From: Dryas octopetala
Taxonomy: Eukaryota > Streptophyta > Magnoliopsida > Rosales > Rosaceae
NCBI GenBank assembly: GCA_963921425.1
Contig: OY992836.1
Location: 12,741,304 to 12,805,303, forward strand
DNA: 64,000 nucleotides
Reading direction: 5' to 3'
In this document: piece by piece, positions 12,275-24,264 of the stretch
Layout of the letters: each line of letters opens with the position of its first letter
Position numbering within the stretch: position 1 is the stretch's first letter
Notes under the pieces: model-generated
Database searches by the model: none
What the model saw: only the letters and a program-made list of their open reading frames with translations
What the model was told of the DNA's origin: nothing
Program-made: the position numbers and the translations under genes

Positions 12275-14358
12275 ATAAACATTTTATCTCTTCCTCTCTC
12301 AAATCATGAAATTTTCTTCTAGGTTTTCGGGATTTTGAAAATTATTACAATTTGTAGATTTGGTGTTTAGAGGAAGATTTAGGTTGTAACTATTATGTTT
12401 CATTGTTTCCTTTCAGATTTAGAGCTTTGAAGAATTTCTATCTTCAAAGTCGTTTCTACTGTTGCCATCATCATCATCTTAAGAACATCCTCGGGACCAC
12501 CCGAAGAAGGATATGAAGAATTTCTGGTGAGTTAACCCTAATTTCTACCATATCCAAGATCCCTAATTTCTAAGAGACCTCAATCCTAGTTGAACTGAGT
12601 TTGAGTCATGTTGTGGACAATAAAAAGCGAGCTTCTTTCTTATGAACAAGAGTTTGAGAGTTGATCTGTTTATATTTGTTGTGAATCTTTTTTTTTTTTT
12701 TTTTTTTTTTTTCATTTTTTTAGATATGTTTATATTTATTTATTTTTTATAAATTTCCTTATGATTTTGTGGCTATAAACAAACACTTAATTTCTTTGTA
12801 AATTCTGAGACTTAAAAATAAAAGGAATATGAAATATTAGATTTTGGTGGGAAAGGTCCAGTCTTCATGGTGAAGCTGGGAGCTGCTGGAGGTTCTGGAG
12901 GTCCGGTCCTCAGCTTCATGGAGGCTTCCTGGAGGTCCGGACCTCAGCTTTATGGAGGCTTCCTAAAGTTCGGACCTCAAGGAGGAGGTCTGATCCTCAG
13001 CTTCATGGAGGTTCGGTCCTCAGCTTCATGGCTTCAATTGTGAGTTTCTGAAGGTCGGTCTTCTAGGGAGAGGTTCGGTCCTCAAGTTTCGAATCTACTT
13101 CTTGTCTTACATCAATATGGAACATTCAACATTGCATGGTTTATATATTGGTGTATATATTTGTGTAGATTTTAGATGATGCACAATGGCTAAGTATTGT
13201 TGTTGGTTAATTCTATATAAGTACAACAAAAAAGTTTGTTTATTAGTAAATTTAACAAATATGCACTATATGACTTGTAAATGGTGTTCTTGAAGCAGAG
13301 GGAGTTACTACTGTAGCAGCAACAAATCAAGAGGATAAAGTTTCATGTTTAAGGTACACTCTTGATAATTATCGGGGCATTTATATATTTATTTTGGTGG
13401 TACAATTAAAGAAATTTCATTTTGTAGTTCTGTGAGATTGATGGTATTGAAGGATCTTCAGTTCGTGAAAGGAGATCTTGAAGGGGATGATATTGATGGT
13501 GAAAGCTTGGTCATATTTTTTTGAAAACTGGCAGGGTATATATCTACGTATTTTGTAGCGGGTTTGGAGCTGTTGCTTGACCAAGTTTAATTGTTTTAGA
13601 TGTTTCTAGTTGTAAGAATGTTGAAGGAAACTGATAGAATGATTTGTAATTTAGGCTTCAACTGATATATATGTGTAATGCAAGTTACATTCGGTTTAAG
13701 TATGTGTTTTCAGATTTTATGAGCAGTTTATTAATTAGTAGTGTTCCTTTGAGGTTACATGAAAATTCATTACTATTAATTAGTAAGCTTTTTTTTTTTT
13801 TTTTGCATGGTGGACGACATTTCATTACTGAAACCAAATCAGAAACTAATACTAAGAAGGTGGGAATGCAGCAAGTTACTGTTGGAATTACTGAGCTACT
13901 TAACCCACTGTTAACAAGATAGTAGAAGAATTTATGACATATCATTATTTAATAATATCAATCATCCACCAATATAGCAACCTCATTAGATATGGTAAAA
14001 AATTGAAACCACTAACTGCAACATTGGTGAGGAGCATTCTTGCAGACTGTCATAGCAGGTTTTGGCAGAAGCTTCCACCATTCCTATATGTGGGTGGCCT
14101 TAGCTCCCTTGTCACCCCAACACCAACCTCCAACATGCTCTATGGTGACTACAGGGTGGCAATGGGCAATACAAATTAACAACAATATCAGTTACATCTA
14201 TTCCTAAAAAAAAAATTGGTTGTCTTTGCTAGATAATGTTGTAGTGTTTGTGGCAAAGCCAATGTCAACTGTTGGCAGCTGGGCCATCGAGATGTGCTTG
14301 AACCTTGTTCCCAGCAATGGCGGCGACTTGTTCGGACTGCTGCAAAATCTTTTTCGAG

Positions 14359-15187
14359 GTAATTATACAATTTAATTTGCTTAATTATTAATCCTTCTCA
14401 TGTATTCCTGCAATTCTACTTTCTTTATTGTTAAATTACTGACATAATTAATTGATTCATTAGTATTCTCGATCTCCCCGCTAATTAGTACAGTTGCATG
14501 CTGCTCTTTCCGTACATAAAAAAAAAAAAGTGGCTCTATAATATTATCTCTTTCTAAAATACTCATTTCTTTTGCCAAATTTTTAAAAATTACTTGTTTT
14601 ATTAATCGCGCGCACTTGCCAATATTTTTCTGTCAACTATATATGAATGAAAATTGCTAAGGCCGGCGGGGCTGCCATTTATATATGGCAGCACTTTTAG
14701 ATGGAGCGAGCCAGCTAGGCAGCAACACCGCCGCTATGCCTCAAGGGACTTAGTTGGTATTTCTGAAAGTTAGGAAGACAGAGAGTGAAGGACAGTATCT
14801 TTAATTTTTCTCAGTAAACAAGAAAAAAAATCTTTAATTTTATTTGTTTTGGAAGTGTGGAAAGATAAGACATATTAATTAATAGATAGTTGGTGTATAA
14901 TTCTCTACAATATATAATTATAGTATTGGTCCACGCAGGACAAATTGGCATGCATGATTATTAAATAAATACTATGCATGCATGGATCACATGGAGGAAC
15001 CAAATAATTGCAGTAGTTAGGATGAACTGTTGTTTTCCCTTTTGTTTTTGCTGTCAATTCTTCTTCGAACCATGATGTTAATTAATAAACAATTAATACC
15101 GAAAATTAATATAATTAATTTGTGTTAAGAGTACTAAATTTATGAAGATTAATTAATTGTACAATTAATGATTGTGCTCGATCACAG
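14359..15187 (+). other. Intron 1 of the lipase pseudogene
   Basis: Bounded by GAG|gtaatt and cacag|GTAAGG. It matches intron 1 of the gene at 19737 in long blocks, including a GC-rich island (about 14655-14760) around 'ggcagcacttttagatgga' that recurs at about 20323-20400. Confidence 0.7.
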
Positions 15188-16844
15188 GTAAGGTTGTGCT
15201 ACCGGATAAAAGCTCAAGAACGTTCTTGTCGTTTATTGGAAATTTGGACAAGCGAGTAGAGCTGGACAAAAACATCAAACGTGGAGATGGAAATTATAAT
15301 GCAGCACTCAGTATGATGGCCTCTAAGATATCATATGAGAACAATACCTACATTGAGACTATTTTCCAGGATCACTGGAAGGTATATATCACTTAAATCT
15401 TTAGCTCCATTAATAAATATTGTTTCCATCCATTTTAATTTGTGTAATAAATGATAGAGCATAATATTAAGTATTTTAGGTTTGTTTACAGTTATGATAT
15501 GGTGCCCAGGTTGCCCTATGATGACAAGGCCCTGATGTTCAAGCACTTTGGGACCTGCCTCTACTATAATAGGGACTATGAAGTGAAGGTAATTAAGCAC
15601 TGCTAAATATATATTCCTTTTTATCAAACTTTGCGGATTAGCTGACTACATAATATAATAATTGATGTGTACGTATTAGTACATATTATTATGGTCAACT
15701 ATTAACTGACATATCAACTGCTACATCATGTAATTAATTTGAAAATATGGTTTTTGTAGTAGTACTCTTGACTATCTGAAACATGTTTCTTATGCTCTTT
15801 AATTGTGAATGTATAGGTTGTTGCGGAAGAACCAAACAAGAATTACTTCTCCCCAAAGGTGGCAATACCCATGATGATGAATGCTGCTTATGAGCTGATG
15901 AGGAGTTTCACCCTTCCAAGTAGGAAGGGACCGGACTACGTAGAAGGGTACGTACTTCTTCAGAGTGTTTAGGCTAATTGGTTTGGCAATGCCAGGGGCA
16001 GCAGCACATTGTCCCCAAGATTATGTTAATGCCACCAGATTGGGGTCCTCCGATGTCTTTCTTCAATACAAGAATCGTCAATGAAACCAAAATATATGCA
16101 TGTACAAAATTAATACCTGCCTATATATAATTATGACAGGGGTTTTAAATTGTAATCAAGTTTATGTGTTCCTCTGATCATTCAATCACTTACTTTGAGT
16201 TTCCACAAGTTTAGTACCACATAAGTTACCGCACACAGTCGAGCGTTTAATCTACCAATTGATTGTCAAACGCGTATAGGTTCAGTGATGGGATTCGAAT
16301 TCTCTGTTGATTTGTTGCTTAATTATCACGTTCTCTTTTTCTATATCATTTATTTTTTCTGGACCAAAAAGAGTTTCATTTCTAGCTAGTGTGGTGCTTT
16401 TATCCTCTCATGGTCAAGTCAAGAAACCAACTTTAGTTAATAGCATTGGCTCCCACCACAGGACCCATTGCCCAAAGTGAAATCGATACCTTTTTGTTTT
16501 TTGGCAAATTGTTGCACTGCCATGTACGCCACAGGCCCACAGCAACCAAACCCAAAATGACCACATATTGTGCACACTAACTATCTGCGGTTGGAACCAA
16601 GTGTCTATATTATTTTATTGGGAGTTTCCTTCATTCCTTCTCCGAAAAGTCCTTGTGACTGCTAAGTGGAAGCAGACGAAAGGGGAGATTGAAATGTGAC
16701 ATTGTAATAAGTCACAATTGCACTCTCTGACATATCAAATTAATGAACTCCCTCCTATCAACACATATGACAAAGATTAAATTAAATTCAAAAACATACC
16801 ATAGACAGAGTAAGAATGTATGGTTTTCAAACGGAACAACATGT

Positions 16845-17411
16845 ATCTATTGATACCTAAATTTTTATTTGTCTCAATTTAGTAACTAAAGTTCTATTTT
16901 ATATCCAATAAGTATCAATTATAATTTTCTTTTAGTTTATTAACAAAAACAAAGGGTAAGGATGTCAATGCAATTCAAATTAGAACCAAAAAACTAAAAA
17001 ATTAGAAGACAAAAAACTCTTGAATACCCAAACTCCCCACCCCCAATTTCAGGCACACACTCCTACTCAATTCCAGCGTTGGCAGCCTCTGCCTCCCCCG
17101 ATGCCGGCGCCACCTCCTCCATTGTCCACAACCCTAATTCCGGAATATTTTAGTCTGTAATGATGCTATATTTCTATTTGCAAGGTCAATTTTTTGGCTT
17201 GAGATAATAATTGTTTGATAAAATTTTAAAAAGTGAGAATTTCATTTTCATCATGAATTCATAATCCTAGATTCAAGAATATATCAATAAGATGCAATAC
17301 TCGATTCAAGAATTTGTTATGGCTAGCTCATCATATCAGTAAGATGTATTGGTCAAATACCATACAAAAAGCGAAAGCCATAATACCGGCCATGATCAAA
17401 TATGATGCAAT

Positions 17412-17470
<59 letters not shown>

Positions 17471-17760
17471 CTGACAAGGGAGGAGGTGGCGCCGGTGTCG
17501 GGAGACAGGGAGGAGCTGCCAGTGTCGGAATCGTACATGTGGGGGTGGGTGATCGGTTTGCAACGGGCCCAGTGGGGAGTTTGGGAGTATTTTTTTTTCT
17601 TTGTAATTTGATTTGAATGGACATTTTTATCCTTAGCTTTTGTTAATTAATAAGCTAACAGAAAATTGTAATAGGTTCCTATTTGATACAAAATAAAAAT
17701 TTTGATACTTAATTGAGATCGACAAATAAAAATTTAAGTATCACATTAGGATACAAGTCC
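16845..17760. mobile_element. Foldback element with long imperfect inverted repeats and an internal (AG)n
   Basis: The left arm (about 16845-17130) and right arm (about 17478-17760) are reverse complements over most of their length: 'ctaaatttttatttgtc' pairs with 'gacaaataaaaatttaag', and 'ggcgccacctcctcc' with 'ggaggaggtggcgcc'. The outer ends are blurred, so target duplications cannot be read. No transposase frame is present. Mutator-like foldback is the most likely class. Confidence 0.6.
17414..17468. repeat. (AG)n microsatellite
   Basis: About 27 AG units in the loop of the foldback element. Confidence 0.95.
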
Positions 17761-18591
17761 AAATTTAAATACCAAAAATGTGTTTTGAAACAAACCCTTG
17801 AAAGTTATTAATTCGTGACCTGAATCAAATTGTTGAGAGTGGTGTGGATGTTCGCTTTGAAAAGAACTTTAGGCTCGTTGAGGCGTTTAATCACTGTCCT
17901 TAAGAGTAGTTTCAGCTCTCGAAGTTGGTAACTCAGTGTAGCAGGTTATGGCTTTCTACCCTACATGATACAACAATCTTATCCTCATAAGTGTACATTC
18001 ACAATACTTGGATTGATGAATAACTTGAATTTTCCTGGGATTATAGAGAATATTGATGAGACTCAAAAGTAAAGAAAGTTGAAAAAAATAAAAAATTGAA
18101 GATCGAGCTCAAAAGAATTTTTAAAAGAGAGGATAAAAAGTAAAAACGATTGGGAAGTCATCTATATTTGCCACAATCACAATTAATCGGTTTACATTGG
18201 AATAGAAGCTTGAAATTAGAACGTTGGTTTATCAATAAAATTTGAAAATGTTTGAAACTGACCATTAAAATCATATAATTAAGGAAGTTGTGATATTAAC
18301 ATTGCTGAAAGTTTCCAACAAGAGGTTAAATGCAAGGCTGGCAACCCAACGTACGTTACAAGCACTAAACACATGGTGAAGTTTTGAAACAAACAAACGG
18401 CAAAATATATAAAGATCAATACAATAAATTAAATATTTAAATCCCACGTACATTAATTAGCAGCTATATATAAATCATAACGTGTGTATATATAGTAATT
18501 GAACATTGAAATTCAATTTCAGATCAAGACAAAACAGTCACAATAAAATTATTAAACTAATTAACTGTACGTTGTTTGGAGAAGTTTCAAG

Positions 18592-18809
18592 TTTGCAAGG
18601 GGTTTTGGCAACCGAGGGGAGAGATCTAGATGAGAAGTTCAAAGAGTTTATGAAGAAACAATTGGTAGATCATGGTGTTCGATATTTAAGGTTTGTTTAT
18701 GGTAATGACATGGTGCCTAGGTTGCCTTATGATGACAAGGCCTTGATGTTCAAGCATTTGGGACGTGCCTATACTATAAGTCTATAATAGGTACTCGATT
18801 TGAAGGGAA
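18592..18809 (+). pseudogene. Relic of OBL1-like lipase exon 4
   Basis: Similar to the 3' third of exon 4 of the gene at 24265: it encodes FKEFMKKQLVDHGVRYLRFV and then the Asp motif [19 protein letters not shown]. Upstream, the [12 protein letters not shown] part is eroded and frame-disturbed. After FKHLG the 'ctactataatagg' stretch is scrambled and the splice donor is gone. No exons 1-3 or 5 are found nearby, so only a fragment survives. An ATG-led open frame here (18506-18787) is fortuitous. Confidence 0.8.
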
Positions 18810-19736
18810 AGTATGCACCTCATAATTCCGTTCACAAACTCATACAAGTAATGAACTGGAATTTTTTTACCAACTTAATTATATGGCTGGTAATTAAGGT
18901 TCACATATTACATAAATCATTATGCAATGTTATAGGGGTCACAATTTAGGAGCATATCGTCAATAGAGGTGGACCTCACATATGTAAGTACGTGGATCAA
19001 TCTTTATTAGTGAATGTGATTAAAAATGTGGTTTAAATAGTTTTATCTTAATATACTTTGGCCGGCCACTTGGGAACTTTCATTGTAGGTAAAATAAATC
19101 ATGTTGGCTAGAATATGTCACGTGGGCCAAAAAACATATATTTTTGTTCTGGCACATGGCCAAATGATAAGATCAGTAAAGCGCATATTTTTCACATGAT
19201 AAGTAGTACAAGATATCTAATTTATTATTCTTCTTTTTTTTAGTTACGCCCTTTCGTCGAAGCCTCTAGTAAGTTTGTATCCAATAACCCAATTTTACTA
19301 GTTGCACTCGTGTTGCGTGCACGCTTTAGAAAATTTGGGACTAATATACAATTACATATACAAGTCCACTATCCTATACATATTGACTTGTGACTTGTGA
19401 GTTATTCCAATTTGTGGAATTCGAACCCGACAAATTAAAGGATAGATCCCTCACTTTAATATGATAGATCGATATATAATAACCTTTTTCTGATCACCTG
19501 TGAACGCGTCAAAGAAAGTCCAAGACCAGACTTGGCCATTTGATCATCGATCTCTATAGCCACCATAGCTGATCAGAAAAAGCATGCTACCTAGCTCCAA
19601 TATTTAATTATTTGGTATATCTCAACTATATATATAGACTACTTGTAACGTGGTTGAGAGCATAAGCAAATAGACGTACTCGATCGATCAACCACTTATA
19701 TTTGGATCATCTTAATTGATCTTCTGATTTGCCATC
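18810..19736 (+). promoter_or_regulatory. Spacer and promoter region of the lipase gene at 19737
   Basis: The first ~430 bp hold nothing recognisable. From about 19249 it matches the pseudogene upstream region (10376-10842). A TATATATATA stretch at 19627-19636 lies about 100 bp before the ATG. Confidence 0.5.
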
Positions 19737-22543
19737 ATGGCTTGTGACAAAGGTTTCTCCAGCAATTATATGCTATTGGATCCCAAGGACTTGGGCTTCT
19801 TTGATCTCCTTCACCTCTTGTTTTCTAATAACTTGGAGAGGAGGAGGTTCGTTGACTCTTCTGAGGTCACAGAGGATGACCCTGAGCGCAGGTGGCTCAT
19901 ATTTCTTTCCATTGTGGTCCAGAAGTTGCTGCAATTTGTGGCAAAACCAATGTCAACTGTTGGCTGGGCCATCGAGATGTGCTTGAACCTTGTCCCCAGC
20001 AATGGCGGCGACTTGGTCGGACTGCTGCGAAATATTTTGCGAGGTAATACTTGATTAATCTGCTTATTAATCCTTTTCCTGAATTCTTGCAATTGTACTT
20101 TTTTATTGTTAAATTTATTGACATGATTAATTAGTATTCTCTCACCACTCACTCGGGACAGTTGCATGCTGCTTTTTCATTCAGCTGTCTCCCAAAATAC
20201 TCACTTTTGCTACAAAAATATTTGTTTTATAGCAATTTTCAATATTCTTAAAACACCTTTAATGTAACTTTTCTGTTTACTTTAAATGAAAATTGCCATG
20301 GCCAACGGTGGCCTTGCCATTCATGGCAGCACTTTTAGATGGAGCTACCAACAACGCCACGGCTGGATGGCGGGGCTGCCTCCAGGGACATAGTTGGTAT
20401 TTCCAAAAGTTAACAAGAGAGAGTGTGGGGTAGTAGTATTATTTCTTTAATTAATTTTATTAATATTTTGGAAGTATAGAAAGATGAGATAGATTAATTA
20501 CTAGATATAAAGTTGGTGTGTACTATATAATTATAATATTTGTCCACGCAGGGCAAATTGGCATGATTTATTAAACAAATACTATGCATGGATCACAAGG
20601 AAGAACCATTGCGCAGTAGTTGAGAACAAAAAATAAAAAAGTTATTGCAGTAGTTAGGATGAACTGTTTTTTTCCTTTTGTTTTTGCTGTCAATTCTTCT
20701 TCGAACCATGATGTTAATTAATAAACAATTAATACCGAAAATTAATATAATTAATTTGTGTTAGAGTACTAAATTAATGAAGATTAATTAATGATTGTGC
20801 TCGATCACAGGTAAGGTTGTGCTACCGGATAAAAGCTCAAGAACGTTCTTGTCGTTTATTGGAAATTTGGACAAGCGAGTAGAGCTGGACAAAAACATCA
20901 AACGTGGAGATGGAAATTATAATGCAGCACTCAGTATGATGGCCTCTAAGATATCATATGAGAACAATACCTACATTGAGACTATTGTCCAGGATCACTG
21001 GAAGGTATCACAATTTTTACATGATTTTTATTTTTTACCTCCATTATTTAATTTACTTCAATAAATTGTAATTTGTGTAATAATTAATTAACACTAGAAT
21101 TAATTGAAAAACTCATGCCTGCCTTTCCTTTTTTTGTCTTTTTCTCCCTTTTTTGACAGATGAAATTTTTGGGATCTTATGACTTTTGGAATGGTAAGAA
21201 TAAAGTTCAATCGATCTCTTATCAGATAGTCTCACATAATTATTAAACTAAAATTCATTCGATTATATATGGTTCAAACTAGCTATTTGAGCAATTAACA
21301 TTTATGTATTATATATATGATGAATTAGTAGAATAAAAACTAACTGATTAATTAATATTGTTTGGCAGATTATCAAGGAAAAGCCACAACACAAGCCTGT
21401 ATGTTTCGAGACAGAAGTGGTGACTATGACACCATTGTTGTGGCCTTTAGAGGTACTGAGCCCTTTGATGCGGATGCATGGATCTCTGACTTTGATATCT
21501 CTTGGTACGAGCTTGAAGGGGCTGGAAGGATCCATGGTGGCTTCATGAAAGCTCTAGGTTTACAGAAGAATGTTGGTTTCCCAGAGCCAGAGAAAATCAA
21601 ACAAGACGACAGCCGCCCTGCCTTAGCTTACTATGCCATTAGGGATATTCTAAAAAAACATATGCTTGAAAATGATAAAGCAAAATATATAATAACGGGG
21701 CACAGTTTAGGAGGGGCACTAGCAATTCTCTTTCCAGCAGTCTTAACATTTCACAAGGATAAGGATTCAGAGCTGTTGTTGGAGAGGTTGGAGGGAGTTT
21801 ATACATTTGGGCAGCCTAGGGTTGGAGATAGGGATTTTGGGCAGTACATGGAAAACCAAATGAAAGAGCATAATATTAAGTATTTTAGGTTTGTTTACAG
21901 TTATGATATGGTGCCCAGGTTGCCCTATGATGACAAGGCCCTGATGTTCAAGCACTTTGGGACCTGCCTCTACTATAATAGGGACTATGAAGTGAAGGTA
22001 ATTAAGCATTGCTAGATATATATTCCCTTTTATCAAATTTTGCGGATTAGCTGACTACATAATATAACAATTGATGCGTATTTATTAGTACATATTATTT
22101 TATAGTCAATTATTAACTGACATATCAACTGCTACATCATGTAATTAATTTGAAAATGTGATTCTTGTAGTAGTAGTATTCTTGAGTATCTGAAACATGC
22201 TCCTTATGCTCTTTAATTGTGAATGTAGGTTGTTCCGGAAGAACCAAACAAAAATTACTTCTCCCCAGAGGTGGCAATACCCATGATGATGAATGCTGCT
22301 TATGAGCTGATGAGGAGTTTCACCCTTCCAAGTAGGAAGGGACCGGACTACGTAGAAGGGTACTTCTTCAGAGTGTTTAGGCTAATTGGTTTGGCAATGC
22401 CAGGGGCAGCAGCACATTGTCCCCAAGATTATGTCAATGCCACCAGATTGGGGTCCTCCGAAGTCTTCCTCCAATACAATCATCGCCAAAACCAAAATGC
22501 ATCATATTATCTTGCCTACGATTCTAAGCAGGATTTAAATTAA
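19737..22543 (+). CDS. OBL1: Triacylglycerol lipase OBL1-like (five exons, intact)
   Basis: Class-3 lipase of the oil-body type, expected to release fatty acids from lipid-droplet triacylglycerol. Exons: 19737-20043, 20811-21004, 21160-21193, 21369-21997, 22229-22543, all with GT-AG borders and matching phases; product 492 aa. The start is the ATG of MACDKGFSS, shared with the gene at 24265; an ATG-like frame a few bases upstream is a shadow. The N-terminal part has a hydrophobic segment around [17 protein letters not shown]. Triad candidates are Ser291 in [12 protein letters not shown], Asp358 in [10 protein letters not shown] and His451 in [28 protein letters not shown] precedes the core. 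It has a hydrophilic tail after [10 protein letters not shown] ([10 protein letters not shown]...) that copies A and B lack. It is the intact counterpart of the pseudogene at 10843. Confidence 0.92.
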
Positions 22544-23902
22544 TTGTAATTTCAAGTCCCTGAAGTAGTAGTGTATGTGTAAGTGTGATTTTTATTAAGA
22601 ATTATATTTAAATTCATTTATTCAAAATATATATTGCCAAGTTTATATGTTTGTCTAATCATTCAATCCTTGCCTTCGAATTCGCACAAGTTTAGTACCA
22701 AACTATACCAATAATTAAGTTTCCAAACACAGTCTTTACTCTACAATTGATTTCAGTGATTTAGAAATTAGAACTTCTGTTTTGTTTTTTTTTTTTCTTC
22801 TATAAAACTTTGTTTAAAAAAATCCATTAAACATGCATGTTCTCATGGTCAAGTCAAGAAACCAATTAACTTTAATTAATAGCATAATGAGCTCGATATA
22901 TCCCATCACATGGACCCATGTCCAGTACTCCAGCGTGAATAAAACGCAATTATATAATGTTTGTTTGTATGCCCAAAGGTGAAAATTATACTTTTCTAAT
23001 GAGTACTTGAGTAGTCATTAGAAAAGTACTTTTACGCAGCACCAACCACACTTACCTTTCGAATACCAAAGGGCATGGACCGCATGGTTAATTAAAACTT
23101 AAGAATTTTTTTTTGGCCTGGGAAAACTTAAGGAATTGATTTAATTATTTATATCAGATTACCACAACCTTTTACTTAAAAAAAAAAAAAAAAGATTACC
23201 ACAACCTTCATGATCAAGTTCAAGACTACATATATGATTGGAACCATAGAATTAAGCTGACGAAAGTTGATAAGTGGAAGCTGGCGAAAGCTGAGTCAAC
23301 AAACTCTCTCAAAATGTACCAAAACAAATCTCCCTAAAGTAAATCGCAATTTGCTTATCTACTTTTGTCAAAGATATATACATCTTTAAAATACAAATCT
23401 GAAATATTAAAAGAAAGAAGGGGGAACTGGGGAAGTAATTAACATATAGAATCTAAACTTGATAAAGAAATAAAGGGGAAGTAATCGATCTTCATATGCA
23501 CCAAAACTTAAGCAACGATAATTAGGGAAGAGAAGGTCATATATAATTCAGATTTTGTAACAAAAGTACTCTTATACTACCCTTTCAACTTTTTTTTTAA
23601 AAATAAAAAAATCAGAAAAATAGTAATTAAGACTATAGTCTAAATCATTTTTCCTTTTACATCAAAATTAAGGATCGAACAATTGATCTAATCTGTAGCA
23701 TTTATAGTGTAAAAGTCTTCATTTGAACAATTTTGATCCTTTACTTTCCAATTTGGTCAATTTAGTTTTTTTTTCTTCATGATATTGGTCAATTTAATTC
23801 CATTTTTTTCTTTGTTTGCTAGTTCCATTAGTTTCAATTTGAACAATGTTATACTTTACAATTAATCCTCTACTTTTTTATTTGTACGTATTAATAATAT
23901 TA

Positions 23903-23905
<3 letters not shown>

Positions 23906-23984
<79 letters not shown>
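23906..23984. repeat. (CT)n microsatellite
   Basis: About 39 uninterrupted TC units. The frame translating to (LS)n across it is an artefact. Confidence 0.97.
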
Positions 23985-23987
<3 letters not shown>

Positions 23988-24182
23988 GCATGTTATACTT
24001 TACTTTCCTATACTGCGAAGCCTCCTCGAAATTTCGATCGAATCAAGATTATGACAAATGGGTCCATTTTCAATCAATGGAGTACACTCACAGTTGTCAC
24101 TACTGATATTGTCTGATGATTAATTACCCAAGAAATAGTAACAATTAAAAGCTAGCCCTACTGTATATCTCCCTCTGATCTC

Positions 24183-24190
24183 TATATATA
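24183..24190 (+). promoter_or_regulatory. Candidate TATA box of the lipase gene at 24265
   Basis: TATATATA lies about 75 bp upstream of the ATG, the same spacing class as in the sister genes. Confidence 0.4.
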
Positions 24191-24264
24191 TGGAGCTCTA
24201 AATGAATATATTTTAAGGAATAACAGATTAATAATATTCAAATATATCCACCAAATTAAAAGCC

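Larger units (their letters stand above)
11731..13096. repeat. Dispersed minisatellite inside the CACTA element
   Basis: Copies of a motif close to 'ggttcggtcctcagcttcat' cluster at about 11731-11836 and 12884-13096, about 1 kb apart. They alternate with 'gaggtccgaacctcaaggtgg'. The two clusters flank the small reading frame at 12113. Confidence 0.7.
11045..14246. mobile_element. Non-autonomous CACTA (En/Spm-type) transposon, 3202 bp, inserted in lipase exon 1
   Basis: The element begins CACTACAACA and ends with the reverse complement TGTTGTAGTG. It is flanked by the 3-bp target duplication TTT (11042-11044 and 14247-14249). The intact paralogue reads 'ctgcaatttgtggcaaa' across this point, confirming the empty site. 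No TNP2-like transposase frame is visible, so it is non-autonomous. It contains a GGTCCGGTCCTCAGCTTCATGG-like minisatellite and a region resembling a transcription unit. Confidence 0.93.
10843..16083 (+). pseudogene. OBL1-like lipase pseudogene, split by a CACTA transposon and internally deleted
   Basis: A close paralogue of the gene at 19737. Exon 1 starts at ATG 10843 and gains one extra base around codon 9 (AGAAAATTACATG versus AGCAATTATATG), which shifts the frame. It is cut at 11044 by a 3.2-kb transposon and resumes at 14250-14358. The resumed part has an in-frame 3-bp insertion (CAG) relative to the intact gene. Exon 2 (15188-15381) is intact and differs from the functional copy at only one base that I can see. 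Exon 3 and most of exon 4, including the serine elbow GHSLGG, are deleted: intron 2 runs directly into the last 131 bp of exon 4 (about 15458-15588). Exon 5 (15817-16083) carries a GTAC insertion near 15950 that shifts the frame. No active lipase can be made. Confidence 0.93.
16084..18591. other. Intergenic spacer with a foldback element
   Basis: No coding sequence recognised. It contains the foldback repeat at about 16845-17760 and AT-rich unique sequence on both sides. Confidence 0.55.
22544..24264. other. Intergenic spacer between two lipase genes
   Basis: AT-rich, no coding sequence recognised. It holds the (CT)n tract at 23906-23984 and, near the 3' end, the promoter of the next lipase. 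Confidence 0.6.

Noticed and set aside
17314-17624. Open frames with (RE)n or (SL)n runs on both strands
   Set aside because: They are translations of the (AG)n microsatellite inside a foldback element.
23846-24106. 86-codon frame with (SL)n
   Set aside because: Translation of a (CT)n microsatellite.
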